The position numbers and the translations under genes are program-made. Below are positions 35,826 through 55,118 of a DNA stretch of 58,248 nucleotides, piece by piece. The stretch covers positions 1 through 58,248 of the forward strand of contig JAPLRR010000103.1 in assembly GCA_026399075.1 (NCBI GenBank), read 5' to 3'. The notes under the pieces are model-generated. The model was given only the letters and a program-made list of their open reading frames with translations. It was not told the DNA's origin and made no database searches. This DNA is from Methylococcales bacterium. Its GTDB lineage: Bacteria > Pseudomonadota > Gammaproteobacteria > Methylococcales > Methylomonadaceae. Every line of letters starts with the position of its first letter. Within the stretch, counting starts at the first letter, position 1.

Positions 35826-36649
35826 AATTCGATGCTCCCTTCAAATACAGTGATGGCGGAACCGGTCATTAATACCGGTTCACCCCGTCCTTGCCAACTG
35901 ATTGCTAAATCACCGCCCGGTAGTTCAACGGTAACCTTATGATCCAACAAACCTTGCCCAATACCAATAACCACCGCAGCACAGGCCCCGCTACCGCAGG
36001 CCAAAGTTTCGGCGGCACCGCGCTCATAGACGCGCAGTTTAATATGCTGCTTGTCGACAATTTGCATAAAGCCAATATTGGCACGTTCAGGGAATAGCGC
36101 ATGGCTTTCCAACGCTTCACCCACACTAGCGACCGGGGCTGTCCGCACCTCATCAACTTGGATCACCGCATGGGGATTACCCATGGAAACAGCACCAAAA
36201 GCCAGTTCCTTGCCATCAACAGCCACCTTATAACAGAGCGCCTCTTGTTCGGCTTGCAAAGGAATTTCAGAGGGTTTGAACCTAGGCACACCCATATTGA
36301 CCGTAATCAGGCCATCATCTGTGAAGCTTAGCAGCAATTGGCCGCTAGTGGTGTCCACGCGTATTTCATTTTGGTCAGACAATTTTTTGTCACGGACAAA
36401 GCGGGCAAAACAACGGGCGCCATTACCGCATTGCCCAACTTCACTGCCATCGGCATTAAAAATTCGGTATTTAAAGTTGGCATTGGCGCTGACAGGGGGT
36501 TCCACCAGCAATAGCTGGTCAAAACCAATGCCGAAATGGCGGTCAGACATACGTCGAATTTGTTCTGGCGTTAAGTAAATGCTTTGGTTAATGGCATCTA
36601 TGACCACAAAATCATTGCCTAAGCCGTGCATTTTAGTGAACTTGATCAT
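35822..36649 (-). CDS. dapF: Diaminopimelate epimerase
   Basis: 275 residues from ATG 36649 ([14 protein letters not shown]); the ATG at 36661 is also in frame. It converts LL- to meso-diaminopimelate for lysine and peptidoglycan. The two catalytic cysteines are in [14 protein letters not shown] near 75 and [12 protein letters not shown] near 217. It overlaps the DUF484 start by 4 bases and follows lysA by 33-45 bases, so the pair catalyses consecutive steps. Confidence 0.97.
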   Translation of the reverse strand: MIKFTKMHGLGNDFVVIDAINQSIYLTPEQIRRMSDRHFGIGFDQLLLVEPPVSANANFKYRIFNADGSEVGQCGNGARCFARFVRDKKLSDQNEIRVDTTSGQLLLSFTDDGLITVNMGVPRFKPSEIPLQAEQEALCYKVAVDGKELAFGAVSMGNPHAVIQVDEVRTAPVASVGEALESHALFPERANIGFMQIVDKQHIKLRVYERGAAETLACGSGACAAVVIGIGQGLLDHKVTVELPGGDLAISWQGRGEPVLMTGSAITVFEGSIEL

Positions 36650-36694
36650 TATGTTATTCATGCTGTTGCGGGGCCGATGGGGGCAGGGTTCAAA

Positions 36695-37942
36695 TTAAGG
36701 CAGCAAATGTTCACCAGCCCAAAGCTGGGTAATCGTTTCCCGCTCCCTAACCAAATAGACCCGGTCGCCATCGACCATCAGTTCAGCAACGCGTGGGCGG
36801 GCATTGTAATTGGAACTCATGGAAAAACCATAAGCACCCGATGAGCGTATCGCCAACAAATCCCCGGGCGATAAGCTAAGTGCACGGTCTTTACCTAAAA
36901 AGTCGCCTGTCTCACAAACTGGCCCGACGATATCCCAGCGCTGTTCGGGGGCGTCACTGTCCAAGTTGACAGGGATAATTTCTTGCCAAGCGCCGTACAA
37001 GGAGGGGCGTACCAAATCGTTCATCGCCGCGTCAACGATGGCAAAGTTTTTATGGGCGGTCGGTTTGAGATATTCAACTTGGGTCACCAAAATGCCCGCA
37101 TTGCCAACAATGGCACGGCCTGGTTCCAATAAAATTTCAAAATCCGTGTCGCCTAAGCGGGTCAAAACGGCTTGGATATAATCGGCTGGCTCAGGCGGCT
37201 GTTCCTCGTTATAACGGATGCCCAAACCGCCCCCTAAATCCAGATGGTGCAAATGGATGCCATCGGCTTTAAGGAGGGCAACCAGGTCAAGGATTTTATC
37301 CAGGGCATCAAGGAAAGGCCGGGTTTCTGTCAATTGTGAGCCAATATGGCAATCAATCCCGATGATATTGATGTTCGCCATGGCGGCGGCGCGGTGATAT
37401 TCACTGATGGCCTGGCCTATGTCTATGCCAAATTTATTTTCTTTTAAGCCAGTGGAAATATACGGGTGGGTTTTGGCATCCACATCAGGGTTGACCCGAA
37501 AAGATACCGGGGCTACCACCCCCAGTTGGCCTGCAAGCGAGTTAATGCGGTCTAGCTCACCACTGACTTCAATGTTAAAGCAACGTATGCCAATTTTTAG
37601 CGCCGCTAAAATCTCGTCCTCACGTTTACCCACACCTGAAAATACAATTTTTTTAGGGTCGCCACCTGCAGCAAGCACCCGTTCCAACTCACCTAAGGAA
37701 ACTATGTCAAAACCCGAACCTAAACGCGCCAACAAATTAAGCAAGCCGATATTGGAGTTGGCTTTTACTGCATAGCAAATTAAATGCGCGTGCTTGCCAA
37801 AAGCCTGGTCAAAAGCCCGCCAATGCCGCTCTAGGGTAGCTTTGGAATAAATGTAACAAGGGCTGCCATATTGGTAAACGATGTCCTGTACAGCCACATC
37901 TTCGGCAAAAAGTGTGCGGTTGCGGTAATTAAAATAATCCAT
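36695..37942 (-). CDS. lysA: Diaminopimelate decarboxylase
   Basis: 415 residues; last step to lysine. PLP-binding lysine in CYAVKANSNIGLL near 57, the HIGSQLTE motif near 199 (PLP contact), LDLGGGLGIRY near 235, LEPGRAIVGNAG near 275 and GPVCETGDFLGKDR near 345 are typical. It follows lptM by 2 bases. Confidence 0.98.
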   Translation of the reverse strand: MDYFNYRNRTLFAEDVAVQDIVYQYGSPCYIYSKATLERHWRAFDQAFGKHAHLICYAVKANSNIGLLNLLARLGSGFDIVSLGELERVLAAGGDPKKIVFSGVGKREDEILAALKIGIRCFNIEVSGELDRINSLAGQLGVVAPVSFRVNPDVDAKTHPYISTGLKENKFGIDIGQAISEYHRAAAMANINIIGIDCHIGSQLTETRPFLDALDKILDLVALLKADGIHLHHLDLGGGLGIRYNEEQPPEPADYIQAVLTRLGDTDFEILLEPGRAIVGNAGILVTQVEYLKPTAHKNFAIVDAAMNDLVRPSLYGAWQEIIPVNLDSDAPEQRWDIVGPVCETGDFLGKDRALSLSPGDLLAIRSSGAYGFSMSSNYNARPRVAELMVDGDRVYLVRERETITQLWAGEHLLP

Positions 37943-37944
37943 GG

Positions 37945-38109
37945 TCAGTTAATTTTTTTGGTTTCAGGTGTGGGTTCAGGTTTGGTTTTGGGTTCCGGCT
38001 CAACATGGATAGGGGGCGCTGTGCCAGGCAGATAAAGCGGCCCAGGCTGTCCACAAGCCACTAAAACCAAGTGCACGAATATCAATGGGAGTAACTTACA
38101 GATTCTCAT
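37945..38109 (-). CDS. lptM: LptM (YifL) small lipoprotein
   Basis: 54 residues, too short for most ORF cut-offs: MRICKLLPLIFVHLVLVACG then QPGPLYLP and a proline/glutamate-rich tail. The lipobox is LVAC (Cys19), and CGQPGPLYLP matches the CG-x-x-GPLYxP motif that defines LptM. In E. coli LptM helps the assembly and maturation of the LptDE lipopolysaccharide translocon. It lies directly upstream of lysA with a 2-base gap; in E. coli the same gene precedes dapF. The tail (EPEPKTKPEPTPETKK) is probably disordered. Confidence 0.9.
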   Translation of the reverse strand: MRICKLLPLIFVHLVLVACGQPGPLYLPGTAPPIHVEPEPKTKPEPTPETKKIN

Positions 38110-38521
38110 AAGGCCTTATCATAAATCATTGTGGGCCACCTTGTGGCAACAAGCTGACATAATAATCTGAAAGACCCTGTTTTAGAAAGCCCCGCTAGTG
38201 ATTGGTCGGTAATAATCCCCGCATAGCCACTTCAGGGAAATAACGGCAAAACTTTTGCCAGGCACAATACCCTTATCTGCCGTCATCACCGGCTATCGTT
38301 TCAGCAAGCTTTAGCGACCCAAACCCTGTGTTGCTTGGTTGATTGTAGGGTGTTCAGGCAACACCTTAAAATTATAAGGAATATTTGCCAATACCTGTTT
38401 TAAAATAAGGCGGGTCAGGCAAATAAATATCCGCCCACTGGATAATTTGACACCACCACTCATAAAATTCTATCTGCCCTTGGGTGCTTGGTGTACCCAA
38501 GTTGTAAGCTGGAGCATAACT
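38110..38521. other. Divergent gap lptM-cfa, no gene seen
   Basis: About 410 bases between divergent genes, presumably holding both promoters. I see no ORF, strong hairpin or repeat that I can support. Confidence 0.5.
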
Positions 38522-39661
38522 ATGGCAAACACAATTGATATTACGCAAAATAAATTTCGGCAAAAACTGGAAAAGTTATTGGATGGCACGGGTATCGCCT
38601 TTAATGGCAATAATCCGTGGGACATTTCTGTTTATAACCCCGCTTTGTATGAACGCATATTGACCCAAGGTTCACTAGGATTGGGGGAGGCTTATATGGA
38701 CGGTTGGTGGGATTGTGGGCAGCTTGATGAATTGTTCAGTAAATTCTGTTCCGCCCAAGTTAAGAGCCGGGTGTTGTTGGATCCCCAATCAATCAAGAAT
38801 GGTCTGTGGGCCTACTTTATAAACCAGCAAAGCAAACACCTGACTTCCAGCATCATCAAACACCATTATGATATCGGTAATGACCTGTATCGTTCGATGT
38901 TGGATGCCAGATTAACCTATAGCTGTGCCTATTGGCCCAAGGCAAAAACCTTGGCTGAAGCACAAGAACATAAATTTGACCTGATTTGCCGAAAGTTAAA
39001 TTTACAGCCCGGACAACGGGTATTGGACATCGGTTGCGGCTGGGGCAGTTTTATGAAATATGCCGTCGAAAAATACCAAGTTTCTTGTGTGGGCGTGACC
39101 CTTTCCAGTGAACAAATCGCTTTGTGCCGGGAATTGTGCGCTGGCCTTCCCATAGAAATACGCTTTGCCGATTATCGGGAGCTCAACGAGCCTTTTGACC
39201 ACATCGTCTCTATCGGCATGTTTGAACATGTTGGCTATAAAAATTATAGCCATTATATGAAAGTTGCCCGCCGCTGCCTTAAAGATGAAGGCTTGTTCCT
39301 ACTGCATACCATAGGCGGTAATAAATCCGTTATCATCACCGATCCTTGGATGGACAAATACATATTTCCCGGTGGTATGCTGCCGTCCATAAAACAAATA
39401 GCCAAAGCCATTGAAGGCCAATTTGTGATGGAAGATTGGCATAATTTTGGCCCGGATTACGATAAGACCTTGATGTGCTGGTTTGAAAATTTCTCAAACC
39501 AGTGGAATACCATAAAAGAAAACTATGACCAACGCTTTTTTCTGATGTGGAAATACTATTTGCTCTCTTGTGCCGGCGCATTCCGTGCACGGGGCAACCA
39601 ACTCTGGCAAATTGTGCTGTCCAAAAACGGTGTGCCTGGCGGCTATACATCAGTGCGCTAA
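38522..39661 (+). CDS. cfa: Cyclopropane-fatty-acyl-phospholipid synthase
   Basis: 379 residues from ATG 38522 (MANTIDITQNKF), which matches the family's usual length (E. coli 382); the frame to 38447 adds unrelated residues. SAM-binding motif VLDIGCGWGSF near 171, earlier HYDIGNDLYRSMLD near 116 and SCAYW near 136, later GMFEHVGYKNY near 238 (active site). It transfers a methylene from SAM to unsaturated phospholipid chains. It precedes the PKS/AOS pair by about 780 bases; a shared role in lipids is possible but the distance and the hairpin between argue for separate transcription. Confidence 0.95.
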   Translation: MANTIDITQNKFRQKLEKLLDGTGIAFNGNNPWDISVYNPALYERILTQGSLGLGEAYMDGWWDCGQLDELFSKFCSAQVKSRVLLDPQSIKNGLWAYFINQQSKHLTSSIIKHHYDIGNDLYRSMLDARLTYSCAYWPKAKTLAEAQEHKFDLICRKLNLQPGQRVLDIGCGWGSFMKYAVEKYQVSCVGVTLSSEQIALCRELCAGLPIEIRFADYRELNEPFDHIVSIGMFEHVGYKNYSHYMKVARRCLKDEGLFLLHTIGGNKSVIITDPWMDKYIFPGGMLPSIKQIAKAIEGQFVMEDWHNFGPDYDKTLMCWFENFSNQWNTIKENYDQRFFLMWKYYLLSCAGAFRARGNQLWQIVLSKNGVPGGYTSVR

Positions 39662-39775
39662 AGCCTTGCTGCATCCGCTGGCTTTCGGTGGCATTAAGGC
39701 CATAAAATACGTCGTTTACAATATGGGCGGCGGCACCAAGCACATAAGCGGTGTCCATAAGTTACCCGACTAAAC

Positions 39776-39803
39776 CGTGGGGGCGGCTAAAGCCGCCCCC
39801 ACG
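39776..39803 (+). terminator. Hairpin downstream of cfa
   Basis: cgtgggggcggc-taaa-gccgcccccacg, a perfect 12-bp GC-rich stem, followed by tttat. A probable terminator for cfa, 115 bases after its stop. Confidence 0.75.
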
Positions 39804-40444
39804 TTTATAGCCATCAATATTAACGCTAAACAACTTATGCCGGGTTACTTACTATAGCGTATCTTATGCCCCGGCCTGTTTTCCAAGGCGCCATTGCCAC
39901 AATAAATGGTTACCGAAATCGTTATACATAAACTACACGATATAGGCAAACACGGTTAATGCTGATGCATCGTCCGCTGGCCTTAGCATTGTTGGCCCCC
40001 AATCCGAAAAAATTTAGCGCCGCTTTAGGCCGGACAAGCCCAGTGGTGGCTTGTCCGGCAATGTCCTAAACCATTGCACGCCCCTATCTTTGCCCCTTAA
40101 TTGAGGTTGTGCCGCTGATATTGACGTCGTCCAAGGGTATATAAACACGCTCCCTTTGCTTAAATGATGCAGCGGAAAATACCGTTAAAAGCTTGCACGG
40201 GTAAGCTATCAACATAGTACAATGATATTTTGCCATATCACTTTTAAGTCTAACTAGCACTAGCTGTTTTATTTTTAAGAGGTGGCAGCAAAACAAGTAG
40301 GTATGCGGCTTATTCCTAGTCAAGCCCGACTGCGTTGCATTGATGTTTCAATTGGCGGCAGTGTTCCAAGCTTATGGTTGGCACCTGGATGCTGGTGGTG
40401 CGCTTAGGGGCGCCCCTTAATTTTATATAGAGAATTCAACAATA
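39804..40444. other. Gap upstream of the PKS gene
   Basis: About 640 bases without a supportable gene. It presumably contains the promoter of the PKS-AOS operon; a short palindrome aggggcgcccct lies at about 40406. The PKS start is preceded by only a weak ribosome binding site (agaga). I see no regulator binding site I can name. Confidence 0.5.
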
Positions 40445-49434
<8,990 letters not shown>

Positions 49435-49676
49435 GATAAATCTTGTTGTTTGTAGCCATTTACTTGTTTGCAAGCCATTTTTTTAGTCGGGTGTGGCAGA
49501 GGTTTTTTCGGTTAAAAATTAGAATTTGTACTATACTTACCTTCAACTGTAGGTGCTGGATAAGTACAAAAAATTTTAAGCTTCTTCTTTGATTAGAAAA
49601 ACATTGGTTTAAAGCTGAACGCTGATTGGTTGCGGTAACATAATTTTAATTTTAATTTTAATTTTAAGGTCAGATC
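49435..49676. promoter_or_regulatory. Upstream region of the PEP-CTERM gene with hexamer repeat
   Basis: Four perfect copies of taattt (49641-49664) plus a partial one lie just before the ribosome binding site aagg and ATG 49677. Changes in repeat number would alter promoter or ribosome-site spacing. ttgtac ... ctatac near 49527 could be a promoter. No gene in this stretch. Confidence 0.55.
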
Positions 49677-51832
49677 ATGAAAAAAATCTTCAAGCAAAGC
49701 GGCCTGATCGCCGCAACAAGCTTATTGCTGATACCTGCCGCCCATGCGGCTAATTTTACCGTGAGTGGCGCGGATACAGCGGCAAAAACCCTTAATGCGG
49801 GTCAAACTGGCACTGTTCCAACACAGGGGTGTTAACGGTTAATGGCGGTACAGTTGCGGTGACTTTTGGCGGTGCAGCCAACTCGTCGGCAACCCTCACC
49901 AACTCCGGTACCATTTCGCAAACGGGTACAGGCCGGGCGTTACGCAACTCAGGATCAAGCACTGGGCTTAGCCTTACGGTCACCAATAATGCTGGTGCCT
50001 TGATTAAAACTGCTGATGCCGATACTTTCCAAATGAATGTTGATAGTGGCATAGCGATGGACAACAAAGGCACTGTCCAATCACTTAATACCTCGGTGGG
50101 TGGTAACCAAGCCATAGACTGGAACGCCATTATCACTAAAACTAACACCTTGCACAATTTTGGCTCAGGCCAGATTTTAGCCAGCGGCGCTGATGCCGTG
50201 CGGCCTGGGGTTAATGGTACGATCACCAATGACAATGGCGGTATTATTAAAGCAACCCCAGTGGTGGACACCACTTTGTCCAGTCCGCCCACAACTGTCC
50301 TACCCACCAGCAGTGACGGCATAGACACCCAAACCAACACCGGCGTGACCGTGACCAACTCGGGTGCAATTGAAGGCCGCCACGGTATTACAGGTGGCAA
50401 TGGTACGACTGCCTATAGCATTTCGGTCACTAACAACGCGACTGGCACACTGACAGGCTCTAACGGCTCAGGCATTAATATCGATGGCTCAGCCTCATCC
50501 GCAACCGTCGTTAACAACGGCACCATTACTGGCACGTGGAATAAGGCTTCTTTTACTGATGGCGATGGCGATGGGGTTGATGTGGACGGCACAGTCAACC
50601 TGACCAACAATGGGATTATCCGGGGTTTAGGGGCTAGCTCAAACGCCCAAGCCCAAGGTGTCACTATCGGTGCTGGCACTGTGGTCAATAATGCCGGTGC
50701 GGAAATTTCCGGTAATGTCATTTCGGGTGGCGCTACAACTAGCCAAGGTATCCGTGTGGACAACTCGGCTGGCTCAGGTGCTTATGGTTCAGCCAGCATC
50801 ACCAATAGCGGCACTATCCGCGGTAATCAAGGCGCAGGTATCCAAACGATTGGCACCTTCGGCAACACCATCACCAATAATGCGGGTGGCACGATTCGCG
50901 GTGCAGCACCTAGCGGCGCGATCATCACCGACGCAGGTAATGATGTTATCATCAACCGTGGTGCTATCATTGGCGATAATAACCAAGCCATTGATATGGG
51001 CGCAGGCAATAACACCCTCACGGTGGAAGGTGGTTCGGCTTCAATCACAGGTGACGTATCCGGCGGTGTAGGCGGCAGCAATACCTTGAACTTAAACATC
51101 GGCACGGGCAACACCTTTGCTTATTCGGGGGTTTTATCAAATTTTACCGATGTCCAAGTTAATGGTGGCACAACAACCCTGTCGGGTGCCAGCACTTATA
51201 CCGGCCAAACAACCATCAACAGCGGCACTTTAGTGGCTGCCAACACGACAGGTTCAGCAACCGGAACAGGTACGGTGGATGTTAAAAACGGCGCGACCCT
51301 TGCAGGTGCAGGCATAATCAGCGGGCCATTAACCATAGAGGCTGGCGGTGTGTTATCACCCGGCGTGAATGGGGTTGGCGCTTTGCATGGCGGTGCAACG
51401 CTGTTAAATGCCAATAGTTTTCTTAACATTGACCTAGACCCCACCAATTCGCTAGGCAATGGCATTGCTGATGCATTATATGTCACTGGTTCTGTGTCCT
51501 TGGATGCGTCTAATTTGTTTATCAATTTATTGTCCGCACCGACTTTAGGCCAAGCTTTTAACATTATTTTCAATGATGGCAATGATGCTATCACTGGGCT
51601 TTTTAACCAAGCCCATTATTTGACGGCCAATTACGCCAGCCAAAGCTATCTTTTTTACATTGATTACCTCTTTAACGCGGATAGTGGCAGCGTCGGCAAT
51701 GATGTCCGTTTGGTCCAAGTTGCTAGTGTGGCTGGCGTCCCAGAACCAAACATTGCCATTATGTTAGGCTTTGGTGGGCTTTTCTTGGGTTTCAGAAGAT
51801 ATTTAGCCAAGCCTGCTTGTTCTTACGCTTAA
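49677..51832 (+). CDS. PEP-CTERM surface/extracellular repeat protein, frameshifted near the start
   Basis: ATG 49677 opens a clear signal peptide (MKKIFKQSGLIAATSLLLIP, cleavage after AHA) that reads NFTVSGADTAAKTL and then stops at 49833 in this frame. The main frame (up to 51832) continues without the signal, so one base appears missing near 49817-49829, either in cc or in the gggg run. The long middle is rich in Thr, Gly, Asn and repeats of VTNNATGTLTGSNG type, a predicted beta-helix, with an autotransporter-like GASTYTGQTTINSGTL segment near 51187. The C-terminus VPEPNIAIMLGFGGLFLGF plus RR is a PEP-CTERM sorting signal, targeted by exosortase. No exosortase gene in the window. The frame break may be a real inactivation, a phase-variable tract or a sequence error. 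Confidence 0.8.
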
Positions 51833-51861
51833 GCAAGCTAGTAACTTTTTAACGCTTACTG

Positions 51862-51902
51862 AAAGGGGCTGGGCGGGTTAAAACCGGCCCAGCCCCTTTT
51901 TT
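51862..51902 (+). terminator. Rho-independent terminator after PEP-CTERM gene
   Basis: aaaggggctgggc (51862-51874) and gcccagccccttt (51887-51899) form a 13-bp stem followed by a run of T. It closes transcription of the surface protein gene. Confidence 0.92.
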
Positions 51903-52263
51903 GTAGATAACTAACAACTATTTCAGGCACATCCCACCTAAATTATTCCTTGAGCGCCCATAAGTGCCGTACCCAAAGCGGGTAGCGGGTGCCTCTTTAT
52001 GGGTTTCAATGCGAGTTAATGTAAATTAACCCCGATGCCCTAGGATTATGCCGACATTCTGACAGTGATATCAGAATGTTTATTCCGCTAAGTTATTGTA
52101 AACGCATATCTCATGAACGTAAGCGATTTTAAGCGCTGACTGGAATGTGTGATAGGAAAAGCCTTAGCTACCCCGGTGTTGTGGTAAAATTTTTCTTAAA
52201 GCCCAAAAATCGGGCGAAGTTTATTTAAACAACATGACTGATATTGGTTAAAGGGGGACGCGC
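51903..52263. other. Gap upstream of lptF with one hairpin
   Basis: No gene. acattctga (52054-52062) and tcagaatgt (52071-52079) form a 9-bp stem. The last 100 bases before the lptF start presumably hold the lptFG promoter; aaaggggg near 52252 is the ribosome binding site. Confidence 0.5.
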
Positions 52264-53397
52264 TTGGAAGCAAATTGGCCGGTAAGTTATAAAGTGGGGC
52301 GGCGAAACAAGATCACTGTCTTGGATAAAATGATCGTCCAAGATTTGTTAAGGACAATGCTGGCAGTTTTGTCAGTGATTGTGGTCATCATCGTTAGCCG
52401 AAAATTCATTAGGGTCCTTGATGAGGCGATTGCCGGAAAAATTTCCAATGATGCTTTGCTGAGTATCTTGGGGTATAAAACCCTGCTTGCCAGCGTGGAG
52501 TTTTTACCCGTAGCGCTTTTTATGGCGGTGTTGATGGTCTTGGGCAGGATGTATCGGGACGAGGAGATGGCGGCTGTCTCATCGGCAGGCGGCGGTGCCG
52601 GTACACTTTATAAGGCGGTTTTTTTGTTGGCTTTTCCGTTAAGTATTCTGGTGGTTGGCTTATCTTTGTATGTCTCACCCTGGGCGGAAACCCAAGTTGA
52701 TAAATTAATGGCACAGGATCAGGAATCCTCTGGCTTGGGTGGTATTTCGGCAGGGATGTTCACCGAATACAGCCAAGGCGACTTGGTTTTTTATGTTGAA
52801 AAAATCACGACGGATAAAACCATGCACCGTGTTTTTGTGCAAAACAGGCAGCAAGCCCAAGTGGGCATCATTAATGCCGAGACTGCACAAGTGCAGGATT
52901 TGCCGGATGGACGCTACATTGTGTTTGGGCAGGGTGAACGTGTCCAAGGGGTGCCGGGTACTTTAACTTATGTGATTGAACAGTTTGCTGAATACGCCGT
53001 CCGAATAGAGTCAAAAGTGTCGGTGGCCAAGTTTAACCGGCAGGCTTTTCCGGTAGACATGCTGTGGGGGTCTTCGGACACCCATGATACGGCTGAGTTA
53101 CAGCGGCGTTTAGCCATCCCCTTAGGCGTGTTGTTATTAACGGTTATCGCCGTGCCTTTAGCGCAAATTACCCCCCGGGGTGGTGTTTATGGAAATATGC
53201 TGGTGGGTTTCTTGATTTATTTTAGCTATGGTAATTTTCTGCGCGTCAGCCAAAGTTGGGTGATCAACGGGACAATACCCGGATGGTTGGGCTTATCAGG
53301 TATTAACCTCCTATTATTGCTGGCAGGCAGTATATTGGTGGCGAGATTGTATGGGTGGCGTTGGCTGCTGATGAAGATTACTGGGAAGGTGGCTTAA
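52264..53397 (+). CDS. lptF: Lipopolysaccharide export permease LptF
   Basis: 377 residues from a TTG start with a strong upstream aaaggggg; an ATG at 52330 would give 355 residues starting MIVQDLLRTML, closer to the family's normal start, so either is possible. The permease has membrane helices near the start (about 30-53 and 60-80 and 95-125) and three at the end (about 275-365), with the periplasmic beta-jellyroll between. With LptG and LptB it drives LPS from the inner membrane. It abuts lptG with no gap. In other gammaproteobacteria pepA lies upstream, here it does not. Confidence 0.93.
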   Translation: MEANWPVSYKVGRRNKITVLDKMIVQDLLRTMLAVLSVIVVIIVSRKFIRVLDEAIAGKISNDALLSILGYKTLLASVEFLPVALFMAVLMVLGRMYRDEEMAAVSSAGGGAGTLYKAVFLLAFPLSILVVGLSLYVSPWAETQVDKLMAQDQESSGLGGISAGMFTEYSQGDLVFYVEKITTDKTMHRVFVQNRQQAQVGIINAETAQVQDLPDGRYIVFGQGERVQGVPGTLTYVIEQFAEYAVRIESKVSVAKFNRQAFPVDMLWGSSDTHDTAELQRRLAIPLGVLLLTVIAVPLAQITPRGGVYGNMLVGFLIYFSYGNFLRVSQSWVINGTIPGWLGLSGINLLLLLAGSILVARLYGWRWLLMKITGKVA

Positions 53398-54465
53398 ATG
53401 GACGTGTTGACAAGCTATATTGTTAGGGAAATTCTAAAAGGTGCTTTTGTTGCGCTGGTGTTGCTGTTGACGTTATTTAATTTGTTTACTTTTAGTGATG
53501 AGTTGAAAGATTTGGGTGGCGGCTATGGCCTCAAAGAAATCTTTTATTTTATAACCCTGACTTCACCCCGGGTTTTTTATGAGCTAGTGCCGGCAGCGGC
53601 TTTATTGGGTAGTTTGTTTGTGTTGGGCGCGATGGCCAATAACCGCGAGCTTATCGCCATGCAGGCCGCAGGTTTGTCCGTTTTTGGGATTATTAAGTCC
53701 ACCCTGCTGGCAGGGGGGGTGTTAGCCGTTATTTCCATAGTTGTGGGTGAGTTTGTTGCCCCAGCCTGCGAGCGCATGGCACAGATGGTCAGGGTTTCGG
53801 CGCGTCATGAACAAGTGCTCATGAACGCCAAATACGGCCTTTGGTTACGGGAAGACAAGAAATTTATTAATGTCCGGAAAATTGAGGATGATGGCAGTTT
53901 GGCGGATTTAAGCATTTACGAATTGGACGGGCAGCAGCATCTGCACTTGGCCTTGTATGCGGAGCGGGCGGTTTTTTTGGGGAAGCAGGAATGGCGTATG
54001 AAAAACGTCAAAACCTCAGAAATATCTACCCAACAAGTGCAGGCCAATTTTAAAGAAGACCTGCTGTGGAAATCGACTATTGCGCCCAATCTGTTAAAAA
54101 TTGTCGTGGTCAACCCCAATAATTTATCGTTATATGACTTGGCCAGTTATGTCGGTTTTTTGAAGAAAAACCATCAAAAATCGCATGTTTTCGAGCTGGC
54201 TTTTTGGGGGCGCATCGTCAATCCTTTGGTGACCTTTGTGATGTTGTTACTCTCAGTCCCTTTTGTTATTGGTGTTAGGCGCGGCATTAGCGTCGGTGGC
54301 AAGATGATGGTCGGTGTGGTCATCGGTATGGGCTTTAATATCCTCGACAAGATAGTTGGGCATCTCGGCTTGATTTATGACCTGAATCCGCCCTTAATGG
54401 CATTTATTCCCAGTTTGGTGGCTTTGGGGCTGGCGCTGTTTGCCTTGCGGCGGGTGCAACGGTAA
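53398..54465 (+). CDS. lptG: Lipopolysaccharide export permease LptG
   Basis: 355 residues. Opens MDVLTSYIVREILKGAFVAL, the normal LptG start, with three N-terminal helices, NRELIAMQAAGLSVFGI near 84 (cytoplasmic coupling helix to LptB), a periplasmic jellyroll (about 130-265) and three C-terminal helices. It starts one base after the lptF stop, so the two are expressed together. Confidence 0.95.
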   Translation: MDVLTSYIVREILKGAFVALVLLLTLFNLFTFSDELKDLGGGYGLKEIFYFITLTSPRVFYELVPAAALLGSLFVLGAMANNRELIAMQAAGLSVFGIIKSTLLAGGVLAVISIVVGEFVAPACERMAQMVRVSARHEQVLMNAKYGLWLREDKKFINVRKIEDDGSLADLSIYELDGQQHLHLALYAERAVFLGKQEWRMKNVKTSEISTQQVQANFKEDLLWKSTIAPNLLKIVVVNPNNLSLYDLASYVGFLKKNHQKSHVFELAFWGRIVNPLVTFVMLLLSVPFVIGVRRGISVGGKMMVGVVIGMGFNILDKIVGHLGLIYDLNPPLMAFIPSLVALGLALFALRRVQR

Positions 54466-54512
54466 TCCTATTTGTCGGAAAAATGGGAAAAAATATTCAG
54501 TGGGGTTGATGG

Positions 54513-55118
54513 TTATAAGGCTCCGGCCCGCTTCAACAGATTGAACAAATTGACCGCCATCAGCTGATAGCCTTCATCGTTAGGGTGGATGGTGTCGGAT
54601 TTTAGGTGCTGGTCGCTGAGAATTTCAGGCAAGGTGTCCAGATCGGCCAAAATATGTTGGTCTATTGCAATAAGCTGGTAAAACTCGGCACTTTTTAAGT
54701 CAAATAGCTCTGGTTTTGGCACCCCTAACATTACCACGGCGATATGCCGGTTTTGGGCTTCGGCAATCATTTTTTTGAGGTTGTCCGCCGTTTGGGCGTT
54801 GGGGATTTTTCTTAATAGGTCATTGCCGCCATGAATCAGGATCAGTAAATTTGGCTGGTATTCGTCGAGCAAAGCTGGCAGTCGGTTAAGCCCTTCGCTG
54901 CTGATTTCGCCTGGCACCCCTTCGTTGATCACTTCCCGTGCCGCCAATCCGGCAAGAACCGCCGGATAGTCATGTTCTGGCGTTGCGCCTACGCCGTAAG
55001 TCAGACTGTCACCAAAAGCAAGGATAACAGCATTATAAGGCAATTTAGCCAAGCTTATTATAGGCGTGTCGCAGCCCGTCAAAAACAGCAGGAACACCAG
55101 TAAGAATGATTTTTTCAT
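54513..55118 (-). CDS. SGNH-family lipoprotein esterase (TesA-like)
   Basis: 201 residues from ATG 55118 (MKKSFLLVFLLFLTGCDTPI); a longer frame to 55187 adds unrelated residues. The lipobox LTGC marks Cys16. Catalytic blocks: GDSLTYG near 36 (Ser), the Gly in NEGVPGE, GGND near 90 (Asn) and DTIHPNDEG near 175 (Asp, His). TesA of E. coli is a thioesterase/lysophospholipase of this fold; here membrane anchoring suggests an outer-membrane or periplasmic esterase. It is convergent with lptG. Substrate not known. Confidence 0.88.
   Translation of the reverse strand: MKKSFLLVFLLFLTGCDTPIISLAKLPYNAVILAFGDSLTYGVGATPEHDYPAVLAGLAAREVINEGVPGEISSEGLNRLPALLDEYQPNLLILIHGGNDLLRKIPNAQTADNLKKMIAEAQNRHIAVVMLGVPKPELFDLKSAEFYQLIAIDQHILADLDTLPEILSDQHLKSDTIHPNDEGYQLMAVNLFNLLKRAGAL

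Noticed and set aside
38447..38521. Upstream start for cfa
   Set aside because: Extra residues do not match the family; ATG 38522 gives normal length.
49829..51832. GTG 49829 as a genuine start of the PEP-CTERM gene
   Set aside because: It would lack a signal peptide, which is present in the other frame right upstream; a frameshift explains both.
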